NCBI GenBank assembly: GCA_020851075.1
Contig: JADZDL010000219.1
Coordinates: 1-64,000, forward strand
DNA from: Planctomycetota bacterium
GTDB lineage: Bacteria; Planctomycetota; UBA1135; UBA2386
Length of the DNA stretch: 64,000 bases
Reading direction: 5' to 3'
The notes under the pieces were generated by a model. It had not been told where the DNA came from, did not search any database, and saw only the letters and a program-made list of their open reading frames with translations. This document shows, piece after piece, positions 43,222 through 51,797 of the stretch. Within the stretch, counting starts at the first letter, position 1; each line of letters begins with the position of its first letter. Made by a program: the position numbers and the translations under genes.

Positions 43222-43233
43222 CCCTCGCAAACC

Positions 43234-44136
43234 ATGTTGCACTCAGTACAGAGTCCAACCGACCGTCGGGTCCTCGCGGATCGACTGCTCGAACTGTGGG
43301 AACTGACGGGGGACGCCGCGCTGCACCATCTGGCGAGCGGCGAGCCGCCCCGTGCCGGCGTGGAGATGAGCACCGAGCAGCACTATCTCGACTGGGTCAG
43401 CACCAGCTTGATGGACTGCTACAAGAACACCGGCGCCGCGCAGGTGTTTGCGCTGCTGTTCGAAGTGAATCGCGCGTCGTTCCTGCAGGCGATCCAGGCG
43501 AAGCTACGCCGGTCGTTCCATCATGTGGACGCCCAGGACGTACTGCAGGAAGTGTTCCTCAACATCTACCGCTACCCGCATCGCTTCCTGGCGGATCGCG
43601 CCGATGCGTTCCGCGGTTGGGGGCACCGGATCGCGCGCAACACGCTGCTCAAGTTCTTGAAGGGACAGAGCCGTCTGGCGCAATTCCGCGAGCTCGATGA
43701 AGAGCTGGTGCAGCCGGAAGATCTGCGTACGCGACGTCCGGACCGCGCCGCCAGCGAGGCGGAGAGCTCGGTTGTCGTCAACCGGGCCTACCTGATGTAC
43801 CTGCAGCTCTACCTGCTGCACTTCAGCAAACTGTCCGCGAAGGAGCGCCGGGCGCTCACGCTCGTGGAAGTGGATGGTGTCTCGTACCGCGATGCGGCGA
43901 GTGATCTCGGGATCCGACTTGAGAACCTCAAGATGGTGATCTTCCGGGGGCGGCGCAAGATCTTCCGCGGCATGGAGCAGTCCCTGGGCAGCTTGGCCCT
44001 GCCGGATTCGCCTGTCGATGGAGAGAAGCCAGCAAGAGCTCGTCTGGTGGCGCCTCCGGGCTCGGCGGCATCCGCCAGTATGCGGGGGCGAATGACCAAT
44101 TTTGGTACCATCGCGGCTTCCTCGGTGACCAACTGA
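43234..44136 (+). CDS. ECF-type sigma factor with N- and C-terminal extensions
   Basis: The 300-residue protein has sigma region 2 (AQDVLQEVFLNIYRYPHRF, then DAFRGWGHRIARNTLLKFLK) and region 4 (FSKLSAKERRALTLVEVDGV, then RDAASDLGIRLENLKMVIFRGRR). Beyond these, about 80 residues precede region 2 and 45 low-complexity residues (PVDGEKPARARLVAPPGS onward) follow region 4. I start at ATG 43234, just after the tandem dyads; earlier open frame runs through them. It lies 26 bp upstream of a putative zinc-finger anti-sigma gene, so the pair is likely co-transcribed and controls its own promoter. Confidence 0.85.
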   Translation: MLHSVQSPTDRRVLADRLLELWELTGDAALHHLASGEPPRAGVEMSTEQHYLDWVSTSLMDCYKNTGAAQVFALLFEVNRASFLQAIQAKLRRSFHHVDAQDVLQEVFLNIYRYPHRFLADRADAFRGWGHRIARNTLLKFLKGQSRLAQFRELDEELVQPEDLRTRRPDRAASEAESSVVVNRAYLMYLQLYLLHFSKLSAKERRALTLVEVDGVSYRDAASDLGIRLENLKMVIFRGRRKIFRGMEQSLGSLALPDSPVDGEKPARARLVAPPGSAASASMRGRMTNFGTIAASSVTN

Positions 44137-44162
44137 GCACTGGTCGCTAGACCTGCCCTCAC

Positions 44163-45233
44163 ATGCACCCAACCCCAACTCTCGAGCGAGGCAACGATCC
44201 TTGTCTGCAGATCCAGGTGGATCTGTCGGCGATGCTCGACGGGGAGCTGGACGCTCCTTCGGTCCGCCGAGTGATGGTCCATTCGGATGTGTGCCCCTCG
44301 TGCCGCGGCTTCCTGGAGGGCATTCGAACGCAGGTTCGCGTGCATCGGGAGCTGCAGACGACTGGCCTTCTGCAAGAAGGCGGCGTGGCGAATTCCGCGC
44401 GCGCGCAGAAGCTGCGCAACCAGCTGACGGACAATCGCCGCAAGCTGTCGAAGATCCTGTATGAGCTCGGTCGTTGTTTTGTCTTGATGGGGATGTCGCC
44501 GGACTTCTCGCGGGAAGTCGCGAAAGAGCCCGTGCCCGTGCCCGACATGGCGATGCGCGGGCGAAACCTGCTGGATGAAGTGGCGCGTCTCGAGTCGAGT
44601 TCGCAGGAATTGACCGCGCCGGAGTTGGGCCAAGCTGCCGCCAGTGCCCTGGGTCAGGAGTGGGTGAGCGCGAAGGAGTTGCTGGATGGCCAGTTGCGCT
44701 CCCCAGCCGAGAGCCTGGCCAAGGGGCAGCGATTGCTGACCGAGTGTCTGGCGCTCGATCCCAACTCCCACGAATCGCGCATCTACCTTGGTCTCGTGCA
44801 CCACGTGCGCGGCCAGCGTGCTCTGGCGCGCAAGCAGTTTTCCCAGGTGTTGGCCGGGACCCAGGATCGGGTCATGCGTGGTTACGCGCTGGTCAGCCTT
44901 GGCACGATGCACCTCGACGAAGGGGACTGCGAAGGCGCCGTTGCCCTGCTGCAGGAAGTCGTGGATTCCGGGGTCGTTGGCGAACAGCCGCGCTTCGGCA
45001 TGGCCTACTTCAATCTCGGTCTGGCGTACGGCATGAAGGGCGAGTTTGCCGAGTGCCTGCGCTGGTTCCGCCGCCTGCACGATGAGCAACCGCACCGCCG
45101 CGCCGCAGTGGCGCGAGAGCTTGGACGTCGCAGCCAGTTCCTGCATTGGTTGCGAAGTCACCCCGAGGCTCGCGGTCAGTTTGCCGAGACTTTGCCCACC
45201 TGGTTTTCGGCCCTGCCGAAAGAGGCCTGCTGA
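44163..45233 (+). CDS. Putative zinc-finger anti-sigma factor with TPR-like repeats
   Basis: Near the N-terminus is HSDVCPSC, the H-x3-C-x2-C signature of zinc anti-sigma (ZAS) domains, after VDLSAMLDGELD, also typical of such domains. No membrane helix is evident. The rest is helical with TPR-like repeats (SLAKGQRLLTECLALDPNSHESRIYLGLV, EGAVALLQEVVD, FGMAYFNLGLAYGMKGEFAECLRWF). It probably binds the sigma factor encoded 26 bp upstream and senses through the repeats. A soluble rather than membrane anti-sigma is noteworthy. The function as an anti-sigma is inferred from the motif and position. Confidence 0.75.
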   Translation: MHPTPTLERGNDPCLQIQVDLSAMLDGELDAPSVRRVMVHSDVCPSCRGFLEGIRTQVRVHRELQTTGLLQEGGVANSARAQKLRNQLTDNRRKLSKILYELGRCFVLMGMSPDFSREVAKEPVPVPDMAMRGRNLLDEVARLESSSQELTAPELGQAAASALGQEWVSAKELLDGQLRSPAESLAKGQRLLTECLALDPNSHESRIYLGLVHHVRGQRALARKQFSQVLAGTQDRVMRGYALVSLGTMHLDEGDCEGAVALLQEVVDSGVVGEQPRFGMAYFNLGLAYGMKGEFAECLRWFRRLHDEQPHRRAAVARELGRRSQFLHWLRSHPEARGQFAETLPTWFSALPKEAC

Positions 45234-45328
45234 CAGTTCCTCGCCAGTTGCCCGCTCGCTAGTTTGCCTGCTCTGAGGTATCGTTCCTCTGGTTCCATCC
45301 CTAGCCCCACGGCCCGCGCCGCTCTCCC

Positions 45329-45793
45329 ATGAACACCGCCTTCCGAATTCTTGCTACCGCGCTTCTGGCGTTGTGGGTTGCGATTCCCGGGATCAGTGGC
45401 GACGGAGAAGGTGGTGAGAACGCGGGTGGAACCGGCGTCTGGATCCTGCCTCGCTGCGAGATGTTGAGTTCCGGCTCGAGCCAGAACGGAGGCCTTGAGC
45501 AGCCGCGCGTGGCCGCGTTTGCCGTGCCCAACCTCAACTCCGACGTGCATCTGCGCGTCTCGAATGAGTGTGGGCAGACCGCGGCGACGTTGTTCGACCA
45601 CGTCTCGGAGTCGCCGATCGCGCTGCCGGTCGTTGGCCAGTTCGTGACGCTGCCGGCGTCGGTCATGCAGGGCCTTTTGGCCGCCCGCGTGGCCTCCTCC
45701 GATATCGTGATCTTCGACGCCGCGCAGAAGGGCTACCGGTTGGAGTTGCGAATCGATCTCCTGACCGGCGCGGCGCAGATCCTCGTCTTCTAG
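45329..45793 (+). CDS. Small secreted protein in the sigma/anti-sigma operon
   Basis: The 154-residue protein has a signal peptide (MNTAFRILATALLALWVAIPGISG) and a beta-rich body with two separated cysteines (PRCEML, NECGQTAATL). I do not recognise a family. It follows the anti-sigma gene by 95 bp on the same strand and could be a target or a regulator of the sigma system. The last 4 bp overlap the convergent phosphodiesterase stop. Confidence 0.6.
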   Translation: MNTAFRILATALLALWVAIPGISGDGEGGENAGGTGVWILPRCEMLSSGSSQNGGLEQPRVAAFAVPNLNSDVHLRVSNECGQTAATLFDHVSESPIALPVVGQFVTLPASVMQGLLAARVASSDIVIFDAAQKGYRLELRIDLLTGAAQILVF

Positions 45794-46602
45794 CGATCGC
45801 CGCGCCGCAGCCGGCCTGCATCACGCAGTTTGACCATGTGGCCAGGGTCGTTGGTGCACATTGCATCCAAGCCCATCGCGGCACCTCCGCGTAGTCCGGC
45901 CTCATCGTCCGTCGTGTAGGTGCAGACCAGCAGTCCGGCGGCGTGGGCTCGCGCGACGTCGTCACCGGACAGCTCGACGTCGTGCCAGTGCACCATGCCG
46001 GCGCCGAGGAGCAGTGCATCCGCGAGCGTGCGGGCGTCGAGTCGCCGATGCGAGGGGGTTGGGCCGAGCACCGCGATGGCGAGTTCGGGGGCAAGGCGGC
46101 GAGCCGCTGCCACGAACGACCAGTCGAACGACTGCAGAATGCACTGCGGGATCGTCCCCAGCTTCGTGAGCTCGGTCACGTAGGACGCCGCCGTGCCGGC
46201 CTTGTGCTCGATGAGGGGCGTGCACACCGGCAGCATCGCGGCGAGGGCCTCGGCGAGCGTTGGGATCGTTGCATACGCCGGGCCCAGCGGATGCCAGGCG
46301 CCGGCGTCCAACTGCTGAAGCTCGTCGCGCCTCAGGTTGGCGAGGAGCGCGCCAGGGCCGAGTTTCTGCGCCGCATCGGTGGTGCGATCCGGAGTCTCAT
46401 CGTGCATGCAGACCAGTTCGCCATCGCGCGTGGCGCGAACATCGAACTCCTGCATTGGCACGCCGAGTTCCCGAGCGGCAAGGAACGCCCGCAGCGTGTT
46501 CTCGGCGTGGTTTCGGCTGTCCCCACGATGGGCGACCACGAGGGGCCCGTCGGTGGCGCGCGTGCGCAGAGTCTCGAACAGTGGGTGCTTGGGCGCGAGC
46601 AT
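45790..46602 (-). CDS. Glycerophosphodiester phosphodiesterase family protein
   Basis: The 270 residues form a TIM-barrel GDPD: VVAHRGDSRNHAENTLRAF carries the first catalytic His and the Glu-Asn, QEFDVRATRDGELVCMHDE the second Glu and Asp with the second His, and MVHWHDVEL and YTTDDEAGLRGGAAMGLDAMCTNDP complete the barrel. The enzyme usually hydrolyses glycerophosphodiesters to glycerol 3-phosphate plus an alcohol, with a divalent metal. There is no signal peptide, suggesting a cytosolic form. Conserved residues look intact. The glpD gene of the same metabolic route is far away at 59134. Confidence 0.9.
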   Translation of the reverse strand: MLAPKHPLFETLRTRATDGPLVVAHRGDSRNHAENTLRAFLAARELGVPMQEFDVRATRDGELVCMHDETPDRTTDAAQKLGPGALLANLRRDELQQLDAGAWHPLGPAYATIPTLAEALAAMLPVCTPLIEHKAGTAASYVTELTKLGTIPQCILQSFDWSFVAAARRLAPELAIAVLGPTPSHRRLDARTLADALLLGAGMVHWHDVELSGDDVARAHAAGLLVCTYTTDDEAGLRGGAAMGLDAMCTNDPGHMVKLRDAGRLRRGDR

Positions 46603-46692
46603 GCCGCGAGTCTACGCGGAGTCCTCGCTCGAGGTCGTCGCTTCCTCGCGCGCAGAACCCGGAATCGAGGTTCGCGCGCCGGGGGCGGGCGA

Positions 46693-46698
46693 CATAAT
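46693..46698 (+). promoter_or_regulatory. Candidate -10 box, possibly leaderless transcript
   Basis: CATAAT matches the -10 consensus in five of six positions and ends 7 bp before the ATG at 46706, so the transcript start would fall at or next to the start codon. No Shine-Dalgarno sequence precedes the gene. The -35 region is weak. Confidence 0.35.
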
Positions 46699-46705
46699 CC
46701 CGGCC

Positions 46706-47053
46706 ATGTCGCCTGAGCTGTACCGCATCCTTCACGTCGTCGGAGTCCTGTTCCTGTTCTGCGGCCTTGGTGGCATCTTTGCCACGGCGGGCAAGGAGAA
46801 GAAGCCAGCCGGCTTGTTCCTGGCACTGCACGGGATCGGCTTGTTGGCCATGCTGGTGGCCGGCATCGGCTTTGCCCACAAGTCTGGTCTCGGCTGGCCC
46901 AATTGGGTGATCGCCAAGATCGGTTGCTGGGTGTTACTGGCGGTGTTGCCGACCCTGATGCGTCGTGGCGTGCTGCCGCGGGCGATGGCGGTCCTTTTGG
47001 CGCTGGCCATCGGTGGCGCCGCGGTCTGGCTCGCCCAGATGAAGCCGTTCTGA
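46706..47053 (+). CDS. Small membrane protein with four helices
   Basis: The 115-residue protein is almost entirely hydrophobic with four predicted helices (ILHVVGVLFLFCGLGGIFA, GLFLALHGIGLLAMLVAGI, GWPNWVIAKIGCWVLLAVL, AMAVLLALAIGGAAVWLA). The function is unknown; a His in HVVG and one in LHGIG are notable but no heme motif can be asserted. It lies 32 bp upstream of the aminotransferase gene, in a likely three-gene operon with GmhA. Confidence 0.7.
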   Translation: MSPELYRILHVVGVLFLFCGLGGIFATAGKEKKPAGLFLALHGIGLLAMLVAGIGFAHKSGLGWPNWVIAKIGCWVLLAVLPTLMRRGVLPRAMAVLLALAIGGAAVWLAQMKPF

Positions 47054-47085
47054 CCGGAGTTCCATCCTGAGCGGAGCTTTTGTCG

Positions 47086-48243
47086 ATGCCGTTTGTGCCA
47101 CCTGAAGTGCTGTTGCTCGGCCCGGGCCCGTCCCCGACCAGTCCGGCTGTGCGCATGGCGCAATCGGCGCCGCTGCTTGGCCACCTGGATCCTGCGTTCC
47201 TGCCCGTGCTCGAAGGTGTGCAGCAGAGTCTGCGCACGCTGTTTGGCACGCAGAACGCGCTCACGTTGCCGATTGCGGGCACCGGCACCGCCGGCATGGA
47301 GCTGCTCGTCGCCAACCTCGTGGAACCTGGCGATCGGGTCGTCCTCGGCGTGCACGGCGTGTTTGGCCAACGTTTCGCCGAAGCGGCGCGGCGCGCTGGC
47401 GGTGACGTCGTCGAAGTGCGCGCGGAGTTTGGGCACTCGCTCGCTCTCGAGGCGATGGAACGTGCGATTGCAGCCGGGCCAACCCGTCTCGTCGGCGTCG
47501 TGCACGCGGAGACCAGCACCGGTGTGTTGACCGACCTGAAGCCGATTGCCGCGGCCGCGCGGGCGCACGGGGCACTGTTCGCCGTCGACTGCGTGACGAG
47601 TCTGGCGGGCGTCGGTCTGCACTTCGATGCGCTGGGCGTCGACGCGGCGTTCAGCGGCACGCAGAAGTGCCTCTCCGCACCGCCCGGGCTGTCGCCGATC
47701 ACGTTCTCGCCGCGGGCCCTGGCCAAGGCGCAGGCGCGTCGCAATCCGCCGCCGTTCTACTTCGATACGCGACTGCTCACGGGCTACTTCGGGCCGGATC
47801 GTGCGTACCACTACACGGCCCCGATCAGCATGATCTACGCGATCGCGGCGGCGCTGGACGAGGTCGCCGCCGAGGGCATGGCGGCGCGCGAAACGCGGCA
47901 TCGCCGCGTCGCTGCGGCCCTGCGCGCGGGCCTCGAGCCGCTGGGTCTTGTGCCACTGGTGCCAGTGCCAGAAGCGACGCCGATGCTGACCACCATTCGT
48001 TATCCGGATGGCGTCGACGACAAGGCCTTTCGTGCGCACCTGCGCCAGGTCCACGAGATCGAAGTTGGCGGTGGGCTCGGATCCCTTGCCGGCAAGGTGT
48101 TTCGCGTCGGGCTCATGGGCCACGGGGCGCGCCTTCCGAACGTGCTGCGCGCCCTCGCGGCGTTTGGTGATGCGCTCGGCGCCTTGGGGCACCGCGCCGA
48201 CCTCGGGGCCGCGCTGGCGGCCGCGCGAGCCAGCCATGCCTGA
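47086..48243 (+). CDS. Class V (PLP) aminotransferase, serine-pyruvate/alanine-glyoxylate type
   Basis: The 385-residue enzyme has the PLP lysine K194 in SGTQKCLSAPPG, the Asp of FAVDCVTS (D168), the entry block LLLGPGPSPTSPAV, and the substrate-binding LTTIRYPDGVDDKAF and GKVFRVGLMGH. These fit alanine-glyoxylate or serine-glyoxylate/pyruvate transaminases of the AGXT1 group; the donor is not certain. ATG 47086 is preferred over TTG 47080. The gene sits between the small membrane protein and GmhA on one strand. Confidence 0.88.
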   Translation: MPFVPPEVLLLGPGPSPTSPAVRMAQSAPLLGHLDPAFLPVLEGVQQSLRTLFGTQNALTLPIAGTGTAGMELLVANLVEPGDRVVLGVHGVFGQRFAEAARRAGGDVVEVRAEFGHSLALEAMERAIAAGPTRLVGVVHAETSTGVLTDLKPIAAAARAHGALFAVDCVTSLAGVGLHFDALGVDAAFSGTQKCLSAPPGLSPITFSPRALAKAQARRNPPPFYFDTRLLTGYFGPDRAYHYTAPISMIYAIAAALDEVAAEGMAARETRHRRVAAALRAGLEPLGLVPLVPVPEATPMLTTIRYPDGVDDKAFRAHLRQVHEIEVGGGLGSLAGKVFRVGLMGHGARLPNVLRALAAFGDALGALGHRADLGAALAAARASHA

Positions 48244-48294
48244 CGCCGTCTCGCGGAAAACCCTCGCCGCGCGAGCCGTTCGCCGGCAGCATGC

Positions 48295-48300
48295 AGGAGG
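48295..48300 (+). promoter_or_regulatory. Shine-Dalgarno site for gmhA
   Basis: A perfect AGGAGG ends 6 bp before ATG 48307 and 3 bp before ATG 48304, favouring 48307. Confidence 0.75.
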
Positions 48301-48306
48301 CAAATG

Positions 48307-48882
48307 ATGAACGACGCCAAGATCCAGGCCACGATCCAAGAGAGCATCGCGACCAAGCAGCGTTTTCTCGACCAGTGCACCCCGAGCCTGCGCAGCCTCT
48401 GCGAACTAGCGGTCGCCACGTTGCAGCGCGGCGGCAAGATCCTGTTGTGCGGCAACGGCGGCAGTTCCTGCGATGCCGCGCACGCGGCCGGTGAGCTCGT
48501 CGGTTGGTTTGAGACCAAGCAGCGTCGTGCGTATGCCGCGATCGCGTTGGGCCAGCAGGTGCCGACCCTCACCGCGATCGGGAACGATGCGGGGTATGAG
48601 CATGTGTTCGCGCGCGAAGTCGAGGCGATCGGCCGCCCGGGCGATCTGTTGATCGGGTTTACGACCTCGGGTGGCAGCAAGAACGTCGTTGCCGCCCTTC
48701 GCCAGGCGAGGAGCCAGGGGCTTGCGACGGCGGTGCTCTGCGGCGAGAAGCGCGGTGCGGCGCTGGAGTTCGCCGATTGCGCCGTGCAGGTGCCGTCGAC
48801 CAACACCGCGCGCATCCAGGAGTGCCACCTCGTCTGCGTGCACATCATGTGTGCGGCCTGCGAAGCGGCGCTCGGCGCGTAG
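48307..48882 (+). CDS. gmhA: Sedoheptulose-7-phosphate isomerase GmhA
   Basis: The 191 residues match GmhA, an SIS-domain enzyme that converts sedoheptulose 7-phosphate to glycero-manno-heptose 7-phosphate, the first step to the ADP-heptose used in lipopolysaccharide or other glycans. Motifs: LLCGNGGSSCDAAHAAGELVG, LTAIGNDAGYEHVFAREVEA (active-site Glu), GFTTSGGSKNVVAAL (phosphate site), and the C-terminal IQECHLVCVHIMC with the zinc-site Gln/Glu/His pattern. The start is ATG 48307 by the AGGAGG spacing; 48304 is the alternative. Confidence 0.93.
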   Translation: MNDAKIQATIQESIATKQRFLDQCTPSLRSLCELAVATLQRGGKILLCGNGGSSCDAAHAAGELVGWFETKQRRAYAAIALGQQVPTLTAIGNDAGYEHVFAREVEAIGRPGDLLIGFTTSGGSKNVVAALRQARSQGLATAVLCGEKRGAALEFADCAVQVPSTNTARIQECHLVCVHIMCAACEAALGA

Positions 48883-48905
48883 CGGTGGCCGAGAAGCCAG
48901 GCAGC

Positions 48906-49568
48906 TCAGCGTTTCTCGAGGATCTTCCAGCTCGCGACCCACACGCCGGGATGGCCCGGGAGCGGCAACATTGGCCCATTCGGATCAGTCTGTTCGCGCA
49001 GATGCGCGGCGGCGAGCTGCAGCAGGGGGATCGGCCATTCGGTGCGAGGTTTGCCGAGCGGTTCGCCTTCGGCCGTCGGATTGCGGACCTGCATCGAACG
49101 GTCGCCGAGCACGCGGTTGGTCCACACGCGCACCTTCGGCAGTAGCTCCTCGAGTTCGGGGATCTTCTCGTTGCTGGCGAACGCGACGTAGGTCGTGGTT
49201 GCGAGGATGCCGCTGCGCGAAGTCCACGCGAGCTCCTTGCCATCGAACTTGCCTGGCAGCACCGACTGCCCAGCCGGCAGCGGATTCGTGAGGTCGCTCT
49301 GCACCTCGGTCGACGGGAACATCAGCACGGTGCCATCTTCGGCGCTGTGGCTCCAGACGTAGAGGTGCGCTGGGGTTTGGCAATGCACCGACAGACGCAG
49401 GGGGCTGTCCGGCGCGAGCTTGTCGAAGTTGATCCCCTGATGGACTTCCGTGCCGGTGCCCGTGCGCCACGTGCAGGCGGGCACTGCTTCGGGGATGTTG
49501 CTCCACTTCCAGATCGCGAACGCGGCGGCGACGACGACGAACGGCAGGACCACGAGGCGAGGATGCAT
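48906..49568 (-). CDS. DUF4384-like exported protein
   Basis: A membrane anchor or signal (LVVLPFVVVAAAFAIWKW) precedes a 120-residue beta-domain with the DUF4384 pattern: PLRLSVHCQTPAHLYVWSHSAEDGTVLMFP, then NPLPAGQSVLPGK. DUF4384 domains occur in surface or regulatory proteins and often accompany kinases, but no kinase is nearby. The C-terminal 100 residues are less distinctive. The function is unknown. It is divergent from the toroid protein gene at 49740 with about 170 bp between them. Confidence 0.68.
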   Translation of the reverse strand: MHPRLVVLPFVVVAAAFAIWKWSNIPEAVPACTWRTGTGTEVHQGINFDKLAPDSPLRLSVHCQTPAHLYVWSHSAEDGTVLMFPSTEVQSDLTNPLPAGQSVLPGKFDGKELAWTSRSGILATTTYVAFASNEKIPELEELLPKVRVWTNRVLGDRSMQVRNPTAEGEPLGKPRTEWPIPLLQLAAAHLREQTDPNGPMLPLPGHPGVWVASWKILEKR

Positions 49569-49727
49569 GCTGCAACACTAGCGTGCGGTGGTGGGGCCGG
49601 CGAGGTTGGGGCGGCGAGGATGGCATGGTTGGGCAAGGATGGGCCCGCGCCCCTACGTTTGCGGGATTGGGGCAACCTGTGCCTTGTGCTGGGAGGCGGG
49701 AAGGCGTCGCATGGCGAAAACTCACTC

Positions 49728-49732
49728 AGGAG
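49728..49732 (+). promoter_or_regulatory. Shine-Dalgarno site for the toroid protein gene
   Basis: AGGAG ends 7 bp before ATG 49740, which places the signal peptide at the N-terminus and rejects longer frames. Confidence 0.6.
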
Positions 49733-49739
49733 CCTCTCG

Positions 49740-51023
49740 ATGCGCACTCCTTGGCTTGCCGTGTTGTGTTGTTGCCTTTCTTTGCCAGCCCAAGGGGGCC
49801 TCGCCAAGAAGTCGGCCGATGCGGACGACAAAGCCCGTGCGGCGCCGCTGCGGTTTACGGAGTTTCCCGTGCCCGAGCCCGCCCCACTCGAGGTGGATGT
49901 GGCGACGAAAGCCGCGATCGCCGCGCTGCTCGCCCTGCAGGAGGGGCCGGATAGCGATCAGTGGCCCTACGAAGGGGTCTACCGCGAAGACGAAGGGCAG
50001 TTGCCGGTTGGGTATCGCGTGGGGGGCACCGCGATCGCATGCCTCGGGTTGGTCGCGGCACCAGGTTTCCGTGACGACGCAGCGCGGGTCGCGGCGGTGG
50101 GGCGCGGGCTCACCTTCGTGCTGAAGACACTCGAGGCGCCGCGCATGCAGATTGCGTTCGAAGGCACCTACGATGTGCGAGGCTGGGGACACATCTACGC
50201 GCTCGAGATGCTGCTGCAACTGCAGGATGCGCAGGCCGTTCCCGAGGACCTTCATGACGCGGTGCAAGGCAAGGTCGAGTGGCTCATCCAAGCGCTCGTC
50301 GAGTCGGCGATTCCGAAGGCCGGCGGTTGGAACTACTCGCGGCCGCGCGGGTACCTGAGCGCTGCGAACACGGCGTCGACGTTCATGACGGCGCCGGCCC
50401 TCCAGGCGCTGTTCCATGCCAAAGCGCGGCGGCACGCGGTGCCGGACGAGGTGATCACGCAGGCGCTCGATGCCCTCGATCGCGCGCGGGCGAAGCCGGG
50501 TGGGTATGCCTATGGGGCGCCTGCGAAGAGCCAGAACGAGGTCGAGGAGGAGGACCTTCCGTTCATGAATCTGACGCCGAGTTCGGCGGCGCGCGCGACC
50601 GTGTGCGAGACCACGCTATTGCTCGCGGGGCGCGGCGATGTCGGGCGACTGCAGACGGCGATCGAGCGCTTCTTTACCAACTGGGACGCGCTCGCCGTGC
50701 GCAAGAGCAAGCAAGGTACGCACATCAAGCCCTATGGCATCGCGCCCTACTACTTCCTGTTTGGGCACCTGTACGCCGCGCAGGCGATCGAGCAGTTGCC
50801 CGACGTGGCGAAACGCGACGAACTGCGTGCGCGGCTCCGGCAGGTTCTGGCCCGGTCGCGAGAAGCCGATGGCAGCTGGAACGATCGCCAGTTTGGTCGT
50901 TCGGGTGGTTATGGCACCGCGTTTGCGATCATGACCCTGCACATGCCGCACCTGCCGAAGCCGTGCGAGTGGAGGCCTTCGGCGGCACCGTCGGCCGACA
51001 CCAAAGCGGGCGCGCCGAAGTGA
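49740..51023 (+). CDS. Secreted prenyltransferase/squalene-oxidase-repeat-like toroid protein
   Basis: The signal peptide is MRTPWLAVLCCCLSLPAQGG. The body contains repeated helical hairpins with QW-like features: ALLALQEGPDSDQWPYEGVYRE, YRVGGTAIACLGLVA, WGHIYALEMLLQLQDA, KAGGWNYSRPRGYLSAANTASTFM, KPGGYAYG, and SREADGSWNDRQFGRSGGYGTAFA. This fits an alpha/alpha toroid such as prenyltransferase or alpha-2-macroglobulin-complement repeats. No DXDD or catalytic aspartate set is evident, so an enzymatic role is doubtful. The start is set by the AGGAG site. Confidence 0.75.
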   Translation: MRTPWLAVLCCCLSLPAQGGLAKKSADADDKARAAPLRFTEFPVPEPAPLEVDVATKAAIAALLALQEGPDSDQWPYEGVYREDEGQLPVGYRVGGTAIACLGLVAAPGFRDDAARVAAVGRGLTFVLKTLEAPRMQIAFEGTYDVRGWGHIYALEMLLQLQDAQAVPEDLHDAVQGKVEWLIQALVESAIPKAGGWNYSRPRGYLSAANTASTFMTAPALQALFHAKARRHAVPDEVITQALDALDRARAKPGGYAYGAPAKSQNEVEEEDLPFMNLTPSSAARATVCETTLLLAGRGDVGRLQTAIERFFTNWDALAVRKSKQGTHIKPYGIAPYYFLFGHLYAAQAIEQLPDVAKRDELRARLRQVLARSREADGSWNDRQFGRSGGYGTAFAIMTLHMPHLPKPCEWRPSAAPSADTKAGAPK

Positions 51024-51029
51024 AGGGAC

Positions 51030-51770
51030 TCAGCGCCCGCCGCGGTGCACCATTTGCGGCGTGGCCTGGTCGGTAGGCATCACGACGATCGAGTCGAGGT
51101 TGACGTGGGCCGGGCGGCCAGCCGCAAAGACGACGCACTCCGCAACGTCGTCGGCGACGAGGGGGCGCGTGTCCTGGTAGACCTTCGCCGCGCGATCCTG
51201 GTCGCCGCGGAAGCGAACGATCGAAAACTCGGTCTCGACGAGTCCCGGATCGACGCTGGTGACGCGGATACCCGTGCCGAGCGTTTCCATCCGCATTGCT
51301 TCGCAGATCGGCTGTAGCGCGCGTTTGCTGCCGCAGTAGACACCGCCGCCGACGTAGGCTTTGTGGCCCGCGATCGAACCGATCACGATCACGTGGCCAC
51401 GTTTGTTCTCGAGCATGTGCGGCAGTATGCGGCGCGTGACTTCGAGCAGGCCGAGCACGTTGGTCTCGATCATCTCGCGCCACGCTTCGCCGGTGCCCTC
51501 GGCGATCTTCTCGGTGCCGCGCGCGAGGCCGGCGTTGTTGACGAGCACGTCGATCGGGCCGTTCGCAGCGATGGCAGCGGCGACGAACTGCTCGACGCTT
51601 GCTCGGTCGGTGACGTCGAGTGCATGCGTGAACGCGCCGGTGGCGAGGTCCTTCAGGCGTTCGGTGCGCCGGGCACCCAGGGACAGGCGGTCACCGAGGG
51701 CGTGGAACTGGCGGGCGCAGGCGGCTCCGATTCCGGAGCTGGCTCCGGTGATGACGACGTGGCGGCTCAT
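51030..51770 (-). CDS. Short-chain dehydrogenase/reductase
   Basis: The 246 residues have the classical SDR motifs: TGASSGIG cofactor loop, the Arg-Arg of LGARRTERL that favours NADP, NNAG, GSIAG with the catalytic Ser, and YCGSK with the catalytic Tyr-Lys. The length and the block VDPGLVETEF resemble YdfG-like 3-hydroxy acid dehydrogenases. The substrate is unknown. It is the last gene of a minus-strand run behind the TauE-like permease (gap 27 bp) and malate dehydrogenase. Confidence 0.9.
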   Translation of the reverse strand: MSRHVVITGASSGIGAACARQFHALGDRLSLGARRTERLKDLATGAFTHALDVTDRASVEQFVAAAIAANGPIDVLVNNAGLARGTEKIAEGTGEAWREMIETNVLGLLEVTRRILPHMLENKRGHVIVIGSIAGHKAYVGGGVYCGSKRALQPICEAMRMETLGTGIRVTSVDPGLVETEFSIVRFRGDQDRAAKVYQDTRPLVADDVAECVVFAAGRPAHVNLDSIVVMPTDQATPQMVHRGGR

Positions 51771-51797
51771 GCGCGCACGATAGGCACGCGCCGCCTC

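Noticed and set aside
49591-49650. Second G-quadruplex array in the divergent gap before the toroid gene
   Set aside because: Only four G-runs with spacings of 7-19 bases, too sparse compared with 40305-40441.
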